Translations under genes and position numbers: made by a program
Shown here: positions 16,191-24,365 of the stretch, one piece after another
Position numbering within the stretch: the first letter of the stretch is position 1
Layout of the letters: the number at the start of each line of letters is the position of its first letter
From: Caulobacter sp. D5
GTDB lineage: Bacteria; Pseudomonadota; Alphaproteobacteria; Caulobacterales; Caulobacteraceae
Assembly (NCBI RefSeq): GCF_003185805.1
Contig: NZ_QHJY01000147.1
Location: 1-32,870, forward strand
Reading direction: 5' to 3'
DNA length: 32,870 bases
The notes under the pieces: generated by a model
What the model was told of the DNA's origin: nothing
What the model saw: the letters and a program-made list of their open reading frames with translations, nothing else
Database searches by the model: none

Positions 16191-16873
16191 ACCTGGACTG
16201 GACCCGCATCGCCGCCGAGCTCGACGCCCGCGGCTGGGCGACCACCGGCCCGGTGCTGACGCCGGAGACCTGCGGCCGCCTGGCCGGGCTCTATGCCGAG
16301 GAGGCGCCGTTCCGCAGCCGGGTGGTCATGGCCCGCCACGGCTTCGGACGCGGCGAATACAAATACTTCGCCTATCCCCTGCCCGAGACGGTGCAGAAGC
16401 TGCGGGCCGGCCTCTATCCGCCGCTGGCCCGCATCGCCAACGGCTGGATGCAGCGGCTGGGCGAAGAGCGCCGCTTTCCAGACGACCTGGCGGGGATGCT
16501 CGACCGCTGCCACGGCGCAGGCCAGGTCCGGCCGACGCCCCTGCTGCTGACCTATGGCCCCGGCGACTACAACTGCCTGCACCAGGACCTCTACGGCGAG
16601 CACGTGTTTCCGCTGCAGGCCGCCTTCCTGCTCGACGAGCCGGGGCGCGACTTTACGGGCGGCGAGTTCGTGCTGGTCGAGCAGCGCCCGCGCCAGCAGT
16701 CGGCCGCCCAGGTCGTGCCGCTGGCCCAGGGCGAGGGCGTGATCTTCGCCGTGCGGGAGCGGCCGGCGGAAGGCGCGCGCGGCGTCCATCGCCGGATCCT
16801 GCGCCACGGCGTCAGCGAGGTGCGCGGCGGAACGCGGCGTACGCTCGGCGTGATCTTCCACGACGCGGCCTGA
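16187..16873 (+). CDS. 2OG-Fe(II) oxygenase (Oxygenase-NA type), likely DNA alkylation repair partner
   Basis: A 228-residue protein with a double-stranded beta-helix dioxygenase signature. The iron ligands are His132 and Asp134 (CLHQDLYGEHVFPLQ), a conserved FTGGEFVLVEQ strand follows, and the distal His207 with the 2-oxoglutarate-binding arginines 217/218 lies in LRHGVSEVRGGTRRTLGV. I recall this family in Pfam as an oxygenase acting on damaged DNA (PF09859). The start overlaps the ada stop by four bases, which strongly supports a joint role in removing alkyl lesions, AlkB-like by oxidation. The exact substrate is not known from sequence. A palindromic terminator follows. Confidence 0.85.
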   Translation: MNLDWTRIAAELDARGWATTGPVLTPETCGRLAGLYAEEAPFRSRVVMARHGFGRGEYKYFAYPLPETVQKLRAGLYPPLARIANGWMQRLGEERRFPDDLAGMLDRCHGAGQVRPTPLLLTYGPGDYNCLHQDLYGEHVFPLQAAFLLDEPGRDFTGGEFVLVEQRPRQQSAAQVVPLAQGEGVIFAVRERPAEGARGVHRRILRHGVSEVRGGTRRTLGVIFHDAA

Positions 16874-16887
16874 GCCCCACGCGAAAA

Positions 16888-16911
16888 GGCCCCGGAGCAT
16901 GCTCCGGGGCC
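16888..16911. terminator. perfect 24-bp palindrome between convergent genes
   Basis: GGCCCCGGAGC (16888-16898) and GCTCCGGGGCC (16901-16911) are perfect inverted arms separated by AT. AAAA precedes the stem. It lies between the oxygenase gene and the convergent adhesin gene, so it can serve as a bidirectional terminator. Confidence 0.75.
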
Positions 16912-16972
16912 CTGTCGTTTCACGCCTTCTGCGTGGCTCGCGCTTCTGCGCTCCGATTACCGGGTGAAATTA

Positions 16973-18121
16973 TTACCAGGCGAAGCCGACGCTGCCGCCG
17001 CTCATCACGTCGCGGCCCGTGGCCGAGAAGCCGACGTTGTAGCTGACGGCGCGGCTGTTGTGCGAGTAGCCCACGGCGATGGCGCCCTGGCCGCGATAGC
17101 CGCCGACGGCCACGGCCAGACGGTTGGTCAGGCCTGCGCCCTGGCCGGCGTTGTTGGCGGCCATCATCGACATGGCCGAGCTCATGGCGCCGACGCCGTT
17201 CAGGCGGCTGGAGACCTCGTTGATGCGGTTGTCCATCTGGGTGGCCAGGGTATCGACGCGCCAGTCGGTATAGGCGTTGGCGGCGCTCAGAGTCGCGGCG
17301 GCCTTGGTGTCGGTATAGGCGTTGGCCGAGCTCAGGGTCGTGGCGGCGGTGGCCGTGGTGAAGGCGTTGGCCGTGGTCGCGGCGGCGGCGGCGGCCGTGT
17401 CCGTATAGGTGTTGGCCGTCGTCACCGCGGCCGCGGCGGCCGTGTCGGTGTAGGCGTTGGCGGTCGTCAGCGTCTGGGACGCGACGGTGTCGGTGTAGCT
17501 GTTGGCCGTGGTCAGGGTCTGGGCGGCCACGGTGTCGGTGTAGGTGTTGGCGGTCGAGGTGATGCTGGCCACGGCCGTGTCGGTGTAGGCGTTGGCGCTG
17601 GACAGGGTCGAGGCGCTGTAGCTTTCCAGCTGGCCCAGGTTCACCGCGTCGGTGCTGTTGACGCCGTCCGAGACGTTGGTGATGCGGCGGGTCGAGGTCG
17701 AGGTGCCGACCGAGACGGTGTTGTCCTCGTCGGCGACTGAGCCGTAGCCGATGGCGACGCTGTTGGTTCCCGTGGCGGAGGCGTAGGCGCCGAGCACCGA
17801 GCTGTAATCGCCGGTCGCCGAAGAATAGTTGCCGACGACGGTCGAGTATTCGCCCGAGGCCTCGCCGTGCGCGCCGATCTGGATCGCGGCCGTGCCGCTG
17901 GCGACGGCGCCGTGGCCGATCGCCAGGGCGTGATAGCCGCTGGCCGTGGCGCTGGCGCCCAGGGCGTTGGCGTAGTCGCCGCTGGCCGTGGCGTACTCGC
18001 CGACGGCGGCGGTGTCATAGCCCGTGGCGGTCGCGCCGGTGCCGGCCGTGGTTTGAGCAAAGGCGCCTTGAGCGGCAAAGATCGAGATCGCGATGGCCGA
18101 GCAGAACAGAGCCGACTTCAT
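16973..18121 (-). CDS. small trimeric autotransporter adhesin (YadA-like)
   Basis: A 382-residue outer-membrane adhesin. The signal peptide is residues 1-22 (cleavage after AFA). The head, about 24-135, is a YadA-type left-handed beta-roll of ~14-residue Ala/Gly/Ser repeats (ASGDYANALGASATASG). The neck lies at about 136-165 (RRITNVSDGVNSTDAVNLGQL). The stalk, 174-293, is eight 15-residue repeats of the type xxANxYTDTxAAxxL, followed by a short coiled coil. The C-terminal membrane anchor is about 300-382, ending in GGSVGFAW with the terminal aromatic residue used for outer-membrane insertion. ATG at 18121 is chosen over GTG at 18136 because it begins the signal peptide; no good ribosome-binding site is seen. 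Very short for the family; the upstream DNA is AT-rich. Confidence 0.93.
   Translation of the reverse strand: MKSALFCSAIAISIFAAQGAFAQTTAGTGATATGYDTAAVGEYATASGDYANALGASATASGYHALAIGHGAVASGTAAIQIGAHGEASGEYSTVVGNYSSATGDYSSVLGAYASATGTNSVAIGYGSVADEDNTVSVGTSTSTRRITNVSDGVNSTDAVNLGQLESYSASTLSSANAYTDTAVASITSTANTYTDTVAAQTLTTANSYTDTVASQTLTTANAYTDTAAAAAVTTANTYTDTAAAAAATTANAFTTATAATTLSSANAYTDTKAAATLSAANAYTDWRVDTLATQMDNRINEVSSRLNGVGAMSSAMSMMAANNAGQGAGLTNRLAVAVGGYRGQGAIAVGYSHNSRAVSYNVGFSATGRDVMSGGSVGFAW
17243..17602 (-). repeat. eight 45-bp tandem repeats encoding the adhesin stalk
   Basis: Residues 174-293 consist of eight consecutive 15-residue units, such as STANTYTDTVAAQTL and TTANSYTDTVASQTL, each encoded by 45 bases. 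Units 1-5 and 7 are the most alike; unit 6 (TTANAFTTATAATTL) and unit 8 have drifted. The 15-residue periodicity matches the right-handed coiled-coil stalk of YadA. Copy number could vary by recombination. Confidence 0.9.
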
Positions 18122-18423
18122 AGCAACGTTACGCACTATACTAACTCACTTACAAAACAGGCTCGGAATTCTTCCGCCGCCCCCTGTCGATGAGAAATAG
18201 TCGCCATTTCTTATTGTAAGGTGAATCGCAAATTATTAAATTCCGTAGATAAATTACCTACAATATCGAACACCGTTACTTCCCATTTTGAGAGAAATAC
18301 CTATCAACAGACACTGTTGATATCTTCGCGAGCGATCACCACATGCGAAGCGCGGCCGCGCCCTTCCGGCTCGCCGCTCGCCCGCCATTGACGCTCGGAC
18401 TCTCGCCCGGTACCCGCCCTGCC
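18122..18423. promoter_or_regulatory. AT-rich divergent control region between adhesin and HAD gene
   Basis: This 302-base gap holds no convincing gene. From about 18140 to 18330 it is clearly AT-rich by eye, unlike the rest of the window. It contains several inverted repeats: AGAAAT-N7-ATTTCT at 18193-18211, GTAG-A-TAA-A-TTA-C-CTAC at 18245-18261 (one mismatched pair), and a perfect 9-bp arm pair at 18302-18322. Promoters for both flanking genes should be here, but no consensus minus-35/minus-10 pair could be fixed with confidence. Confidence 0.55.
18302..18322. promoter_or_regulatory. candidate operator, perfect 9-bp inverted repeat
   Basis: TATCAACAG (18302-18310), a spacer of ACA, then CTGTTGATA (18314-18322), a perfect inverted repeat. 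Size and symmetry suit a dimeric regulator. It lies about 180 bases upstream of the adhesin start and 100 bases upstream of the HAD gene start. No cognate regulator gene is adjacent. Confidence 0.5.
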
Positions 18424-19284
18424 ATGATCGACTTTCCCGCCGGCCTCTCCGCCCTGACCGACCGCTACGACGTTGTGCTCTGCGACGTGTGGGGCGTGAT
18501 CCACAACGGCGTGCGCAACTTCCCGGAAGCGTGCGACGCCCTGGAGCGCTTCAACCGCGACCACGGCCCGGTGGTGCTGATCTCCAACGCCCCCCGCCCC
18601 TCGGCCGACGTGCTGTCGCAGCTGGACGGCCTGAAGGTGCAGCGCGAGGCCTGGAGCGCCTTCGTCACCAGCGGCGACGCCACGCGCTCGCTGCTGACGC
18701 CCCAGGCCGGCAAGAAGGTCTGGAAGGTCGGCCCCGACCGCGACGCGCCGCTGTGGGCCGGGCTGGACCTGACGCTGGCCGGCTGCGAGGACGCCGACTT
18801 CATCCTGTGCTCGGGCCTCTATGACGACGAGACCGAAGTCCCCGAGGACTATCGCGACCGCCTGAAGGTCGCCGCCGATCGCGGCCTGCTGTTCATCTGC
18901 GCCAATCCCGACCGGGTGGTGCAGCGCGGCGACAAGCTGATCTACTGCGCCGGCGCCCTGGCCGACCTCTATGAGGAGCTGGGCGGCAAGGTGGTGATGG
19001 CCGGCAAGCCGTTCGCGGCGATCTACGACCTGGCCCTGGCGCAGGCCGAACGCCTGAAGGGCGGCCCGGTCGATCGCTCGCGCGTGCTTTGCATCGGCGA
19101 CGGCGTCATCACCGACGTGCTGGGCGCCGAGAACCAGAAGCTGGCCTGCCTGTTCATCGCCAAGGGCATCCACGGCGAGAAGGCCCTCGGCGCCGACGGC
19201 CTGCTGTCGCCCGAGGCCGTGGCCCAGTTGCTGGCCGCCGAAAGCGTCGGCGCGACCCACGCCATCGCCGATCTGGTCTGGTGA
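18424..19284 (+). CDS. HAD superfamily subfamily IIA hydrolase-like protein
   Basis: A 286-residue protein of HAD subfamily IIA, of the group I recall as TIGR01459. The nucleophile motif is Asp21 in LCDVWGVIHNG. The second aspartate of the usual DxD is Trp23, a feature of this subgroup. Motif II is LISNAPRPS, motif III is in AGKPF, and motif IV is CIGDGVITDVLGAEN. The C2-type cap lies at about residues 80-200. Members are putative sugar- or nucleotide-phosphate phosphatases; the substrate is unknown. ATG at 18424 (MIDFPAGLSAL) is chosen because the longer upstream frame is low-complexity. It heads a probable three-gene operon with the MaoC hydratase and ribF. Confidence 0.88.
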   Translation: MIDFPAGLSALTDRYDVVLCDVWGVIHNGVRNFPEACDALERFNRDHGPVVLISNAPRPSADVLSQLDGLKVQREAWSAFVTSGDATRSLLTPQAGKKVWKVGPDRDAPLWAGLDLTLAGCEDADFILCSGLYDDETEVPEDYRDRLKVAADRGLLFICANPDRVVQRGDKLIYCAGALADLYEELGGKVVMAGKPFAAIYDLALAQAERLKGGPVDRSRVLCIGDGVITDVLGAENQKLACLFIAKGIHGEKALGADGLLSPEAVAQLLAAESVGATHAIADLVW

Positions 19285-19346
19285 ACCCCGCCCGGCGCGC
19301 TACAAAGCCCGTCTAAGAGCAATAAGAACGCAGGATCGGGGATCGC

Positions 19347-19766
19347 ATGGGTCTCTTTCTCGAGGACTTGAGCGTCGGCCAGAGCGCCGAACTCAGCCGC
19401 ACCGTGGGCGAGGCCGACATCCAGGCCTTCGCCGACGTGACCGGCGACACCAACCCCGTCCACCTCGACGCCGACTATGCGGCGGGCACCAGCTTCGGCG
19501 AGCGCATCGCCCACGGCATGCTGTCGGCCGGCTACATCTCGGCGGCGCTGGGCACCAGCCTGCCCGGTCCCGGCGCGGTCTATCTGTCGCAATCGCTGAA
19601 CTTCAAGCGGCCGGTGCGCATCGGCGACACCGTCGTGGTCAAGGTGGCGGTCACCGCCATCGACGAGGCCAAGGGCCGCGTCACCCTCTCCACCACCTGC
19701 ATCGTCGGCAAGAAGGCCGTGGTCGACGGCGAGGCCGTGGTCCTGGTTCCGAAGAAGGGCGCCTGA
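19347..19766 (+). CDS. MaoC-family (R)-specific enoyl-CoA hydratase
   Basis: A 139-residue hot-dog-fold hydratase of the PhaJ type. The hydratase-2 motif is clear: the catalytic Asp in FADVTGDTNPVHLDADYA and the His of the same segment, followed by GERIAHGMLSAGYIS. Members hydrate trans-2-enoyl-CoA to (R)-3-hydroxyacyl-CoA, which can feed polyhydroxyalkanoate synthesis or reverse beta-oxidation. It lies 62 bases after the HAD gene, and ribF begins two bases after its stop, so it is co-transcribed with ribF. No PHA synthase is in the window, so the physiological pathway is open. Confidence 0.92.
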   Translation: MGLFLEDLSVGQSAELSRTVGEADIQAFADVTGDTNPVHLDADYAAGTSFGERIAHGMLSAGYISAALGTSLPGPGAVYLSQSLNFKRPVRIGDTVVVKVAVTAIDEAKGRVTLSTTCIVGKKAVVDGEAVVLVPKKGA

Positions 19767-19768
19767 GC

Positions 19769-20722
19769 ATGGATCCGCGCGTGCGCCTGAAGATCGTCCA
19801 TGGCTGGAAGGACGTAGCGCCAGAGGAGAAGGGCGCAGCCGTAGCCCTGGGCAATTTCGACGGCGTCCATCGCGGCCACCAGCAGGTGATCGCCGAGGCC
19901 GCCCGGGCCGCGCGCGAACTGAAGGTCCCGCTGGGCGTGGTCACCTTCGACCCGCACCCCCGGCGCCTGTTCCGCCCCACCGAGCCGGCCTTCCGGCTGA
20001 TGACGGTCGAGCAGCAGGCCCGCCTGCTCAGCGATCTGGGCGTCGACTTCCTCTACCTGCTGCCGTTCGACTTCGAGATGGCCACGCTGGACGATCGGGC
20101 CTTCGCCGAGCGCGTGCTGCACGACGGCCTGGGCATCCGCCACGTCGCCGTCGGCTTCGACATCTCGTTCGGCAAGGGCCGCACCGGCAGCCCCGAGGCC
20201 ATGAAGGCCTATGGCGAGGAGCTGGGCTTTTCGGTCTCGGTCGCCGAACCCGTGGCCAACCGCGACGGCGAGAAGTTCTCTTCCACCGGCGTCCGCGAGG
20301 CCCTGCGCGCCGGCAAGCCCGAGGAAGCCGCCCGGATCCTGGGTCGCCCCTTCGCCATCGAGGGCGTGGTGCGCCGCGGCCAGCAGCTGGGCCGCCAGCT
20401 GGGCTTTCCCACCGCCAATGTCGAGATCGTCGACTACGTGGTGCCCAAGCTCGGCGTCTACGCCACCCGCACCCGCCTGCCCGACGGCCGGGTGATCCCG
20501 GGCGTGGCCAACCTCGGCAACAACCCGACCACCGGCGAGGTCGAGACGCGGCTGGAGACCTGGCTGTTCGACTTCGACGAGGATCTCTACGGCCAGGTCA
20601 TCGAGACCCAGCTGATCGCCTTCCTGCGCCCGGAACTGAAGTTCGACAGCATCGAGCTGATGATCGACCAGATCCGCTGCGACGAGACCCAGGCCCGGGC
20701 GATCGTGGCGCCGGGGTTCTGA
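19769..20722 (+). CDS. ribF: bifunctional riboflavin kinase / FAD synthetase
   Basis: A 317-residue enzyme that makes FMN from riboflavin and then FAD. The N-terminal nucleotidyltransferase domain (about 1-180) has the GNFDGVHRGH motif at 28-37 and the conserved SSTGVREAL near 171-179. The C-terminal riboflavin kinase domain (about 185-310) has GRPFAIEGVVRRGQ, LGFPTANV and the WLFDFDEDLYGQ segment. The length is standard. It starts two bases after the MaoC stop codon. A GC-rich hairpin and REP-like elements follow, before the convergent acyl-CoA dehydrogenase gene. Confidence 0.96.
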   Translation: MDPRVRLKIVHGWKDVAPEEKGAAVALGNFDGVHRGHQQVIAEAARAARELKVPLGVVTFDPHPRRLFRPTEPAFRLMTVEQQARLLSDLGVDFLYLLPFDFEMATLDDRAFAERVLHDGLGIRHVAVGFDISFGKGRTGSPEAMKAYGEELGFSVSVAEPVANRDGEKFSSTGVREALRAGKPEEAARILGRPFAIEGVVRRGQQLGRQLGFPTANVEIVDYVVPKLGVYATRTRLPDGRVIPGVANLGNNPTTGEVETRLETWLFDFDEDLYGQVIETQLIAFLRPELKFDSIELMIDQIRCDETQARAIVAPGF

Positions 20723-20730
20723 AACAGAGA

Positions 20731-20750
20731 AGGCCGCCTCACGGCGGCCT
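20731..20750 (+). terminator. GC-rich hairpin after ribF
   Basis: AGGCCGCC (20731-20738), loop TCAC, GGCGGCCT (20743-20750), a perfect 8-bp stem eight bases after the ribF stop. A C-run rather than T-run follows, so it is a weaker intrinsic terminator or simply the edge of the REP-like block. Confidence 0.45.
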
Positions 20751-20855
20751 CCCCCTCCGGCCCTCTGGGCCACCTCCCCCAGAGGGGGAGGATTTTGCTG
20801 AGCAGATGCTCCCCCTCTGGGGGAGCTGTCGCGGAGCGACTGAGGGGGTCTTCCC
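20751..20855. repeat. pair of REP-like palindromic elements, locus 1
   Basis: Two inverted modules lie between convergent genes. The first (20751-20791) reads CCCCCTCC, a small GGCC hairpin, then the perfect stem CCTCCCCC-AGA-GGGGGAGG (20773-20791). The second (20808-20845) is its inverted relative: GCTCCCCC-TCT-GGGGGAGC (20808-20826), a GTCGC/GCGAC hairpin, then GAGGGGG. The same two modules recur at 27293-27428 in the other order. It probably works as a bidirectional transcription end or mRNA-stabilising structure. Confidence 0.75.
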
Positions 20856-22160
<1,305 letters not shown>

Positions 22161-22178
22161 GGCGTTCCCGATCCCTGG

Positions 22179-22196
22179 TTCAAACACTTGTTTGAA
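22179..22196. promoter_or_regulatory. PsrA-like operator upstream of the acyl-CoA dehydrogenase
   Basis: TTCAAACA-CT-TGTTTGAA is a perfect 18-base palindrome. Its core CAAAC-N4-GTTTG matches the published PsrA consensus (G/C)AAAC-N2-4-GTTT(G/C), recognised by fatty-acid-responsive TetR-family repressors. It sits where transcription of the minus-strand gene should start, just downstream of the likely minus-10. Confidence 0.7.
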
Positions 22197-22199
22197 GAC

Positions 22200-22229
22200 G
22201 TTGTAACACCGAGTTTACGGGCGCGGCAA
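22200..22229 (-). promoter_or_regulatory. candidate promoter of the acyl-CoA dehydrogenase gene
   Basis: On the minus strand TTGCCGC (22229-22223) resembles the Caulobacter minus-35 TTGACGS. GTTACAAC (22207-22200) matches the minus-10 GCTANAWC at seven of eight positions, with a spacing of 15. The PsrA-like palindrome begins four bases downstream, over the expected start site, which would allow repression. Confidence 0.5.
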
Positions 22230-22328
22230 GCGGGCGATGCGGGGCCATTTTGAACGATCCCGCCGCTTCGGCCCCGGATCCTCGCCTGGCGGCTTGTCAG
22301 CCGCCCGCTCCTGACGGAAAACACCGCC

Positions 22329-22919
22329 ATGAACCTGACCATCAAGCCCCTCGAAGGCCGCTACGTGCGGCTGGAGCCCGTCACCCCCGAACTGCGCGAC
22401 GAGTTGCGCGGCGCCATCGACTGCGATCCCGAGAGCTGGGAGATCATGTCGGTCAACGGCTGCGGCGAAGGCTTCGAGGACTGGTGGGGCGCCCTCTTGG
22501 GCGAGAGCGACCGGGGCGAGCGCATCGGCTTCGCCATCCGCCGCAAGTCGGACGGCAAGATCGTCGGCACGTCGAGCTATCTGAACATCCGCCGCCTGCA
22601 CAAGGGCCTGGAGATCGGCTCGACCTTCCTGCACCCCAGCGCCCGCTCGGGCCCGGTGAACCCGGAATCCAAGCGCCTGCTGCTGGGCCACGCCTTCGAC
22701 TCCGGCGTCATCCGCGTGGAGTTCAACATCGACGTCCGCAACGCCCGCAGCCAGGCCGCGGTCGAAAAGCTGGGCGCCAGCAAGGAAGGCGTGCTGCGCA
22801 GCCACAAGATCACCTGGACCGGCCACGTGCGCGACACGGCCGTGTTCTCGATCACCGATTTCGACTGGCCGGGCGTCAAGCAGCGCCTGGAGTTCCGCCT
22901 CAGCGAGGACTTCGTCTGA
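22329..22919 (+). CDS. GNAT N-acetyltransferase (RimJ/RimL-like)
   Basis: A 196-residue protein of the RimJ/RimL branch of GNAT acetyltransferases. It begins with the typical LEGRYVRLEPVTPE, continues with IGFAIRRKSDGKIVGTSSYL and the strand LEIGSTFLHPSARSGPVNPESKRLLLGHAF (acetyl-CoA-binding region), and ends with FNIDVRNARSQAAVEKLGASKEGVLRSH, the N-x-x-S-x-x-x-x-E-K-x-G motif. It would use acetyl-CoA to acetylate a protein N-terminus or a small molecule; the target is unknown. It is divergent from the acyl-CoA dehydrogenase, with about 170 bases between starts. Confidence 0.9.
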   Translation: MNLTIKPLEGRYVRLEPVTPELRDELRGAIDCDPESWEIMSVNGCGEGFEDWWGALLGESDRGERIGFAIRRKSDGKIVGTSSYLNIRRLHKGLEIGSTFLHPSARSGPVNPESKRLLLGHAFDSGVIRVEFNIDVRNARSQAAVEKLGASKEGVLRSHKITWTGHVRDTAVFSITDFDWPGVKQRLEFRLSEDFV

Positions 22920-23063
22920 GCCTGTCGCGGCGGGTCGTCGCCAGGTAGAGCTTCCAGCGATCGCGACAACCTGCCGCACCTATACCTGGGCCAAATAAGA
23001 AAAACCGACGTTATCCTTGCTTTGTAAGGATTTCGCCAAGCATTGGCCGTCAGATTGCCGATC

Positions 23064-24281
23064 ATGACGGCCATTGCCTGCCTGCGTATCCTGCTCACCG
23101 CCGCGGAGACGGCGGGCGCCAGCGTTCCTCCTGCCCAGGTAGAGGTCGCGGCCGACCTTTATCTCAAGCATCGCTGGAAGGCCCCGCGCCGCTACGGCGT
23201 CGTCGCGCCCCTGGCCTTCGTGCTGGCCGACACCAAGGCCGAGCAGCTTGATCCCACCGAGATGCAGGCCCTGGCCATCGAGCTGGAGACCTCGCTGTTC
23301 CCCGGCCGCAAGAGCGGCCAAGTTTGTCTCATGACCTTCGAGGGCGACGAGAACGCCGTGCTGCAGTTCGCCAGCCTGTCGCAAGGCGAACTGGCGGGCC
23401 TGATGGCCGGCCGCGGCTATTCCGGCGCCCCGGGCCACGTGCAGGTGATCACCGCCGAGGAGATCCGCGCGGTGCCCAGCGCCCCCGCCGCCGCGCCCGA
23501 ACCAGCGCCCGCTCCTGCAAAAACCGCCGCCAAGCCGGCCGCCCCGATCCGCCCCATCGCCGCCGTCGCGCCGGCCAAGCCCGCCGCGCCGCTGACCACC
23601 GGCTGGAGCGCCATCTACCACCTGCCCGGCGAGACCGTGGTCGGCGCCCTGCTGGGCCACAAGGCCGATCTGGCCGCGCCGCGTCCGACCGAAGATTCCG
23701 ACCTGCTGGCCCGAGACCTCACCGGCCTCAACGACGCCCAGTTCGGCTTCCCGACGGTCAAGAACGGCGACGGCGCGCTGTTCCTGCCGCTCAGCTTCTG
23801 GAACCTGACCACCCCGGCCTCGCAGGAGGCCTACAAGCGCCGGCTGTCGCGCTTCCCGCTCGACCTGCAGCCGCGCCTGGGGGCCAGCGTCTACGACACC
23901 CCGCGCGAGCCCTCGATGGGCCTGCTGCAGCAGATCCGCGGCTTCCTGCAGGGCTCGTTCGCCTACATCGACCTCTGCATCTCCGATCCGAACTTCCCGG
24001 TGAACACCCTGCCGGGCGACATCGCCTCCAGCATCTCGCTGGAACTGGGCGAGGAGTCCGACGCCGAGCGGATCAAGGCCATCGCCCTCTTCGCCTCGCG
24101 CCAGTCGATCTATCGCGGCAAGGGCGTACGCCAGGCGGTGCTGGGCGTGCGCAGCGCCAAGGAGCTGGACGCCTGCCGGGCCGCCGGCCTGCGCTTCGCC
24201 GCCGGCCCCGCCGTCAGCGCCCTGCTCGACAAGCCGCCGGCCCTGGGCGCGACCCAGGAACTGCCGCTCCGGGCCGCCTAG
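23064..24281 (+). CDS. unknown-family protein, paralog 1 of 3
   Basis: A 405-residue protein of a family I do not recognise. Residues 1-136 form an N-terminal alpha/beta domain shared with two downstream paralogs: the MTAIACL start, APRRYGVVAP, FVLADT, LDPTEMQALA, FEGDE. A Pro/Ala-rich linker at about 138-178 is unique to this copy. The C-terminal domain (about 180-392) shares YDTPREPS, DLCISDPNFPV and FAAGPAVSALLDKP with the others. Its pattern faintly recalls the second half of an EAL-type barrel, without catalytic residues. ATG at 23064 is fixed by the conserved start of all three copies. No signal peptide or TM. An ATCCTT-N7-AAGGAT inverted repeat lies upstream at 23013-23031. Function unknown. 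Confidence 0.85.
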   Translation: MTAIACLRILLTAAETAGASVPPAQVEVAADLYLKHRWKAPRRYGVVAPLAFVLADTKAEQLDPTEMQALAIELETSLFPGRKSGQVCLMTFEGDENAVLQFASLSQGELAGLMAGRGYSGAPGHVQVITAEEIRAVPSAPAAAPEPAPAPAKTAAKPAAPIRPIAAVAPAKPAAPLTTGWSAIYHLPGETVVGALLGHKADLAAPRPTEDSDLLARDLTGLNDAQFGFPTVKNGDGALFLPLSFWNLTTPASQEAYKRRLSRFPLDLQPRLGASVYDTPREPSMGLLQQIRGFLQGSFAYIDLCISDPNFPVNTLPGDIASSISLELGEESDAERIKAIALFASRQSIYRGKGVRQAVLGVRSAKELDACRAAGLRFAAGPAVSALLDKPPALGATQELPLRAA

Positions 24282-24365
24282 GCGCACTCGGAAACCGGCG
24301 TTCGCGACGCTGGGTCGCAGCTGACCTATAACGCGTGATAACCTCGCTCGCGCAACCTGCGCGAC

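Noticed and set aside
16964-17740. Gly/Val-rich plus-strand frame opposite the adhesin
   Set aside because: The repetitive look is only the complement of the adhesin's 45-bp repeats.
18122-18136. GTG start (18136) for the adhesin
   Set aside because: It adds five residues before a normal signal peptide start; ATG at 18121 is better, although neither has a good ribosome-binding site.
22161-22187. GTG start (22187) for the acyl-CoA dehydrogenase
   Set aside because: It lies inside the palindromic operator and adds nine non-conserved residues.
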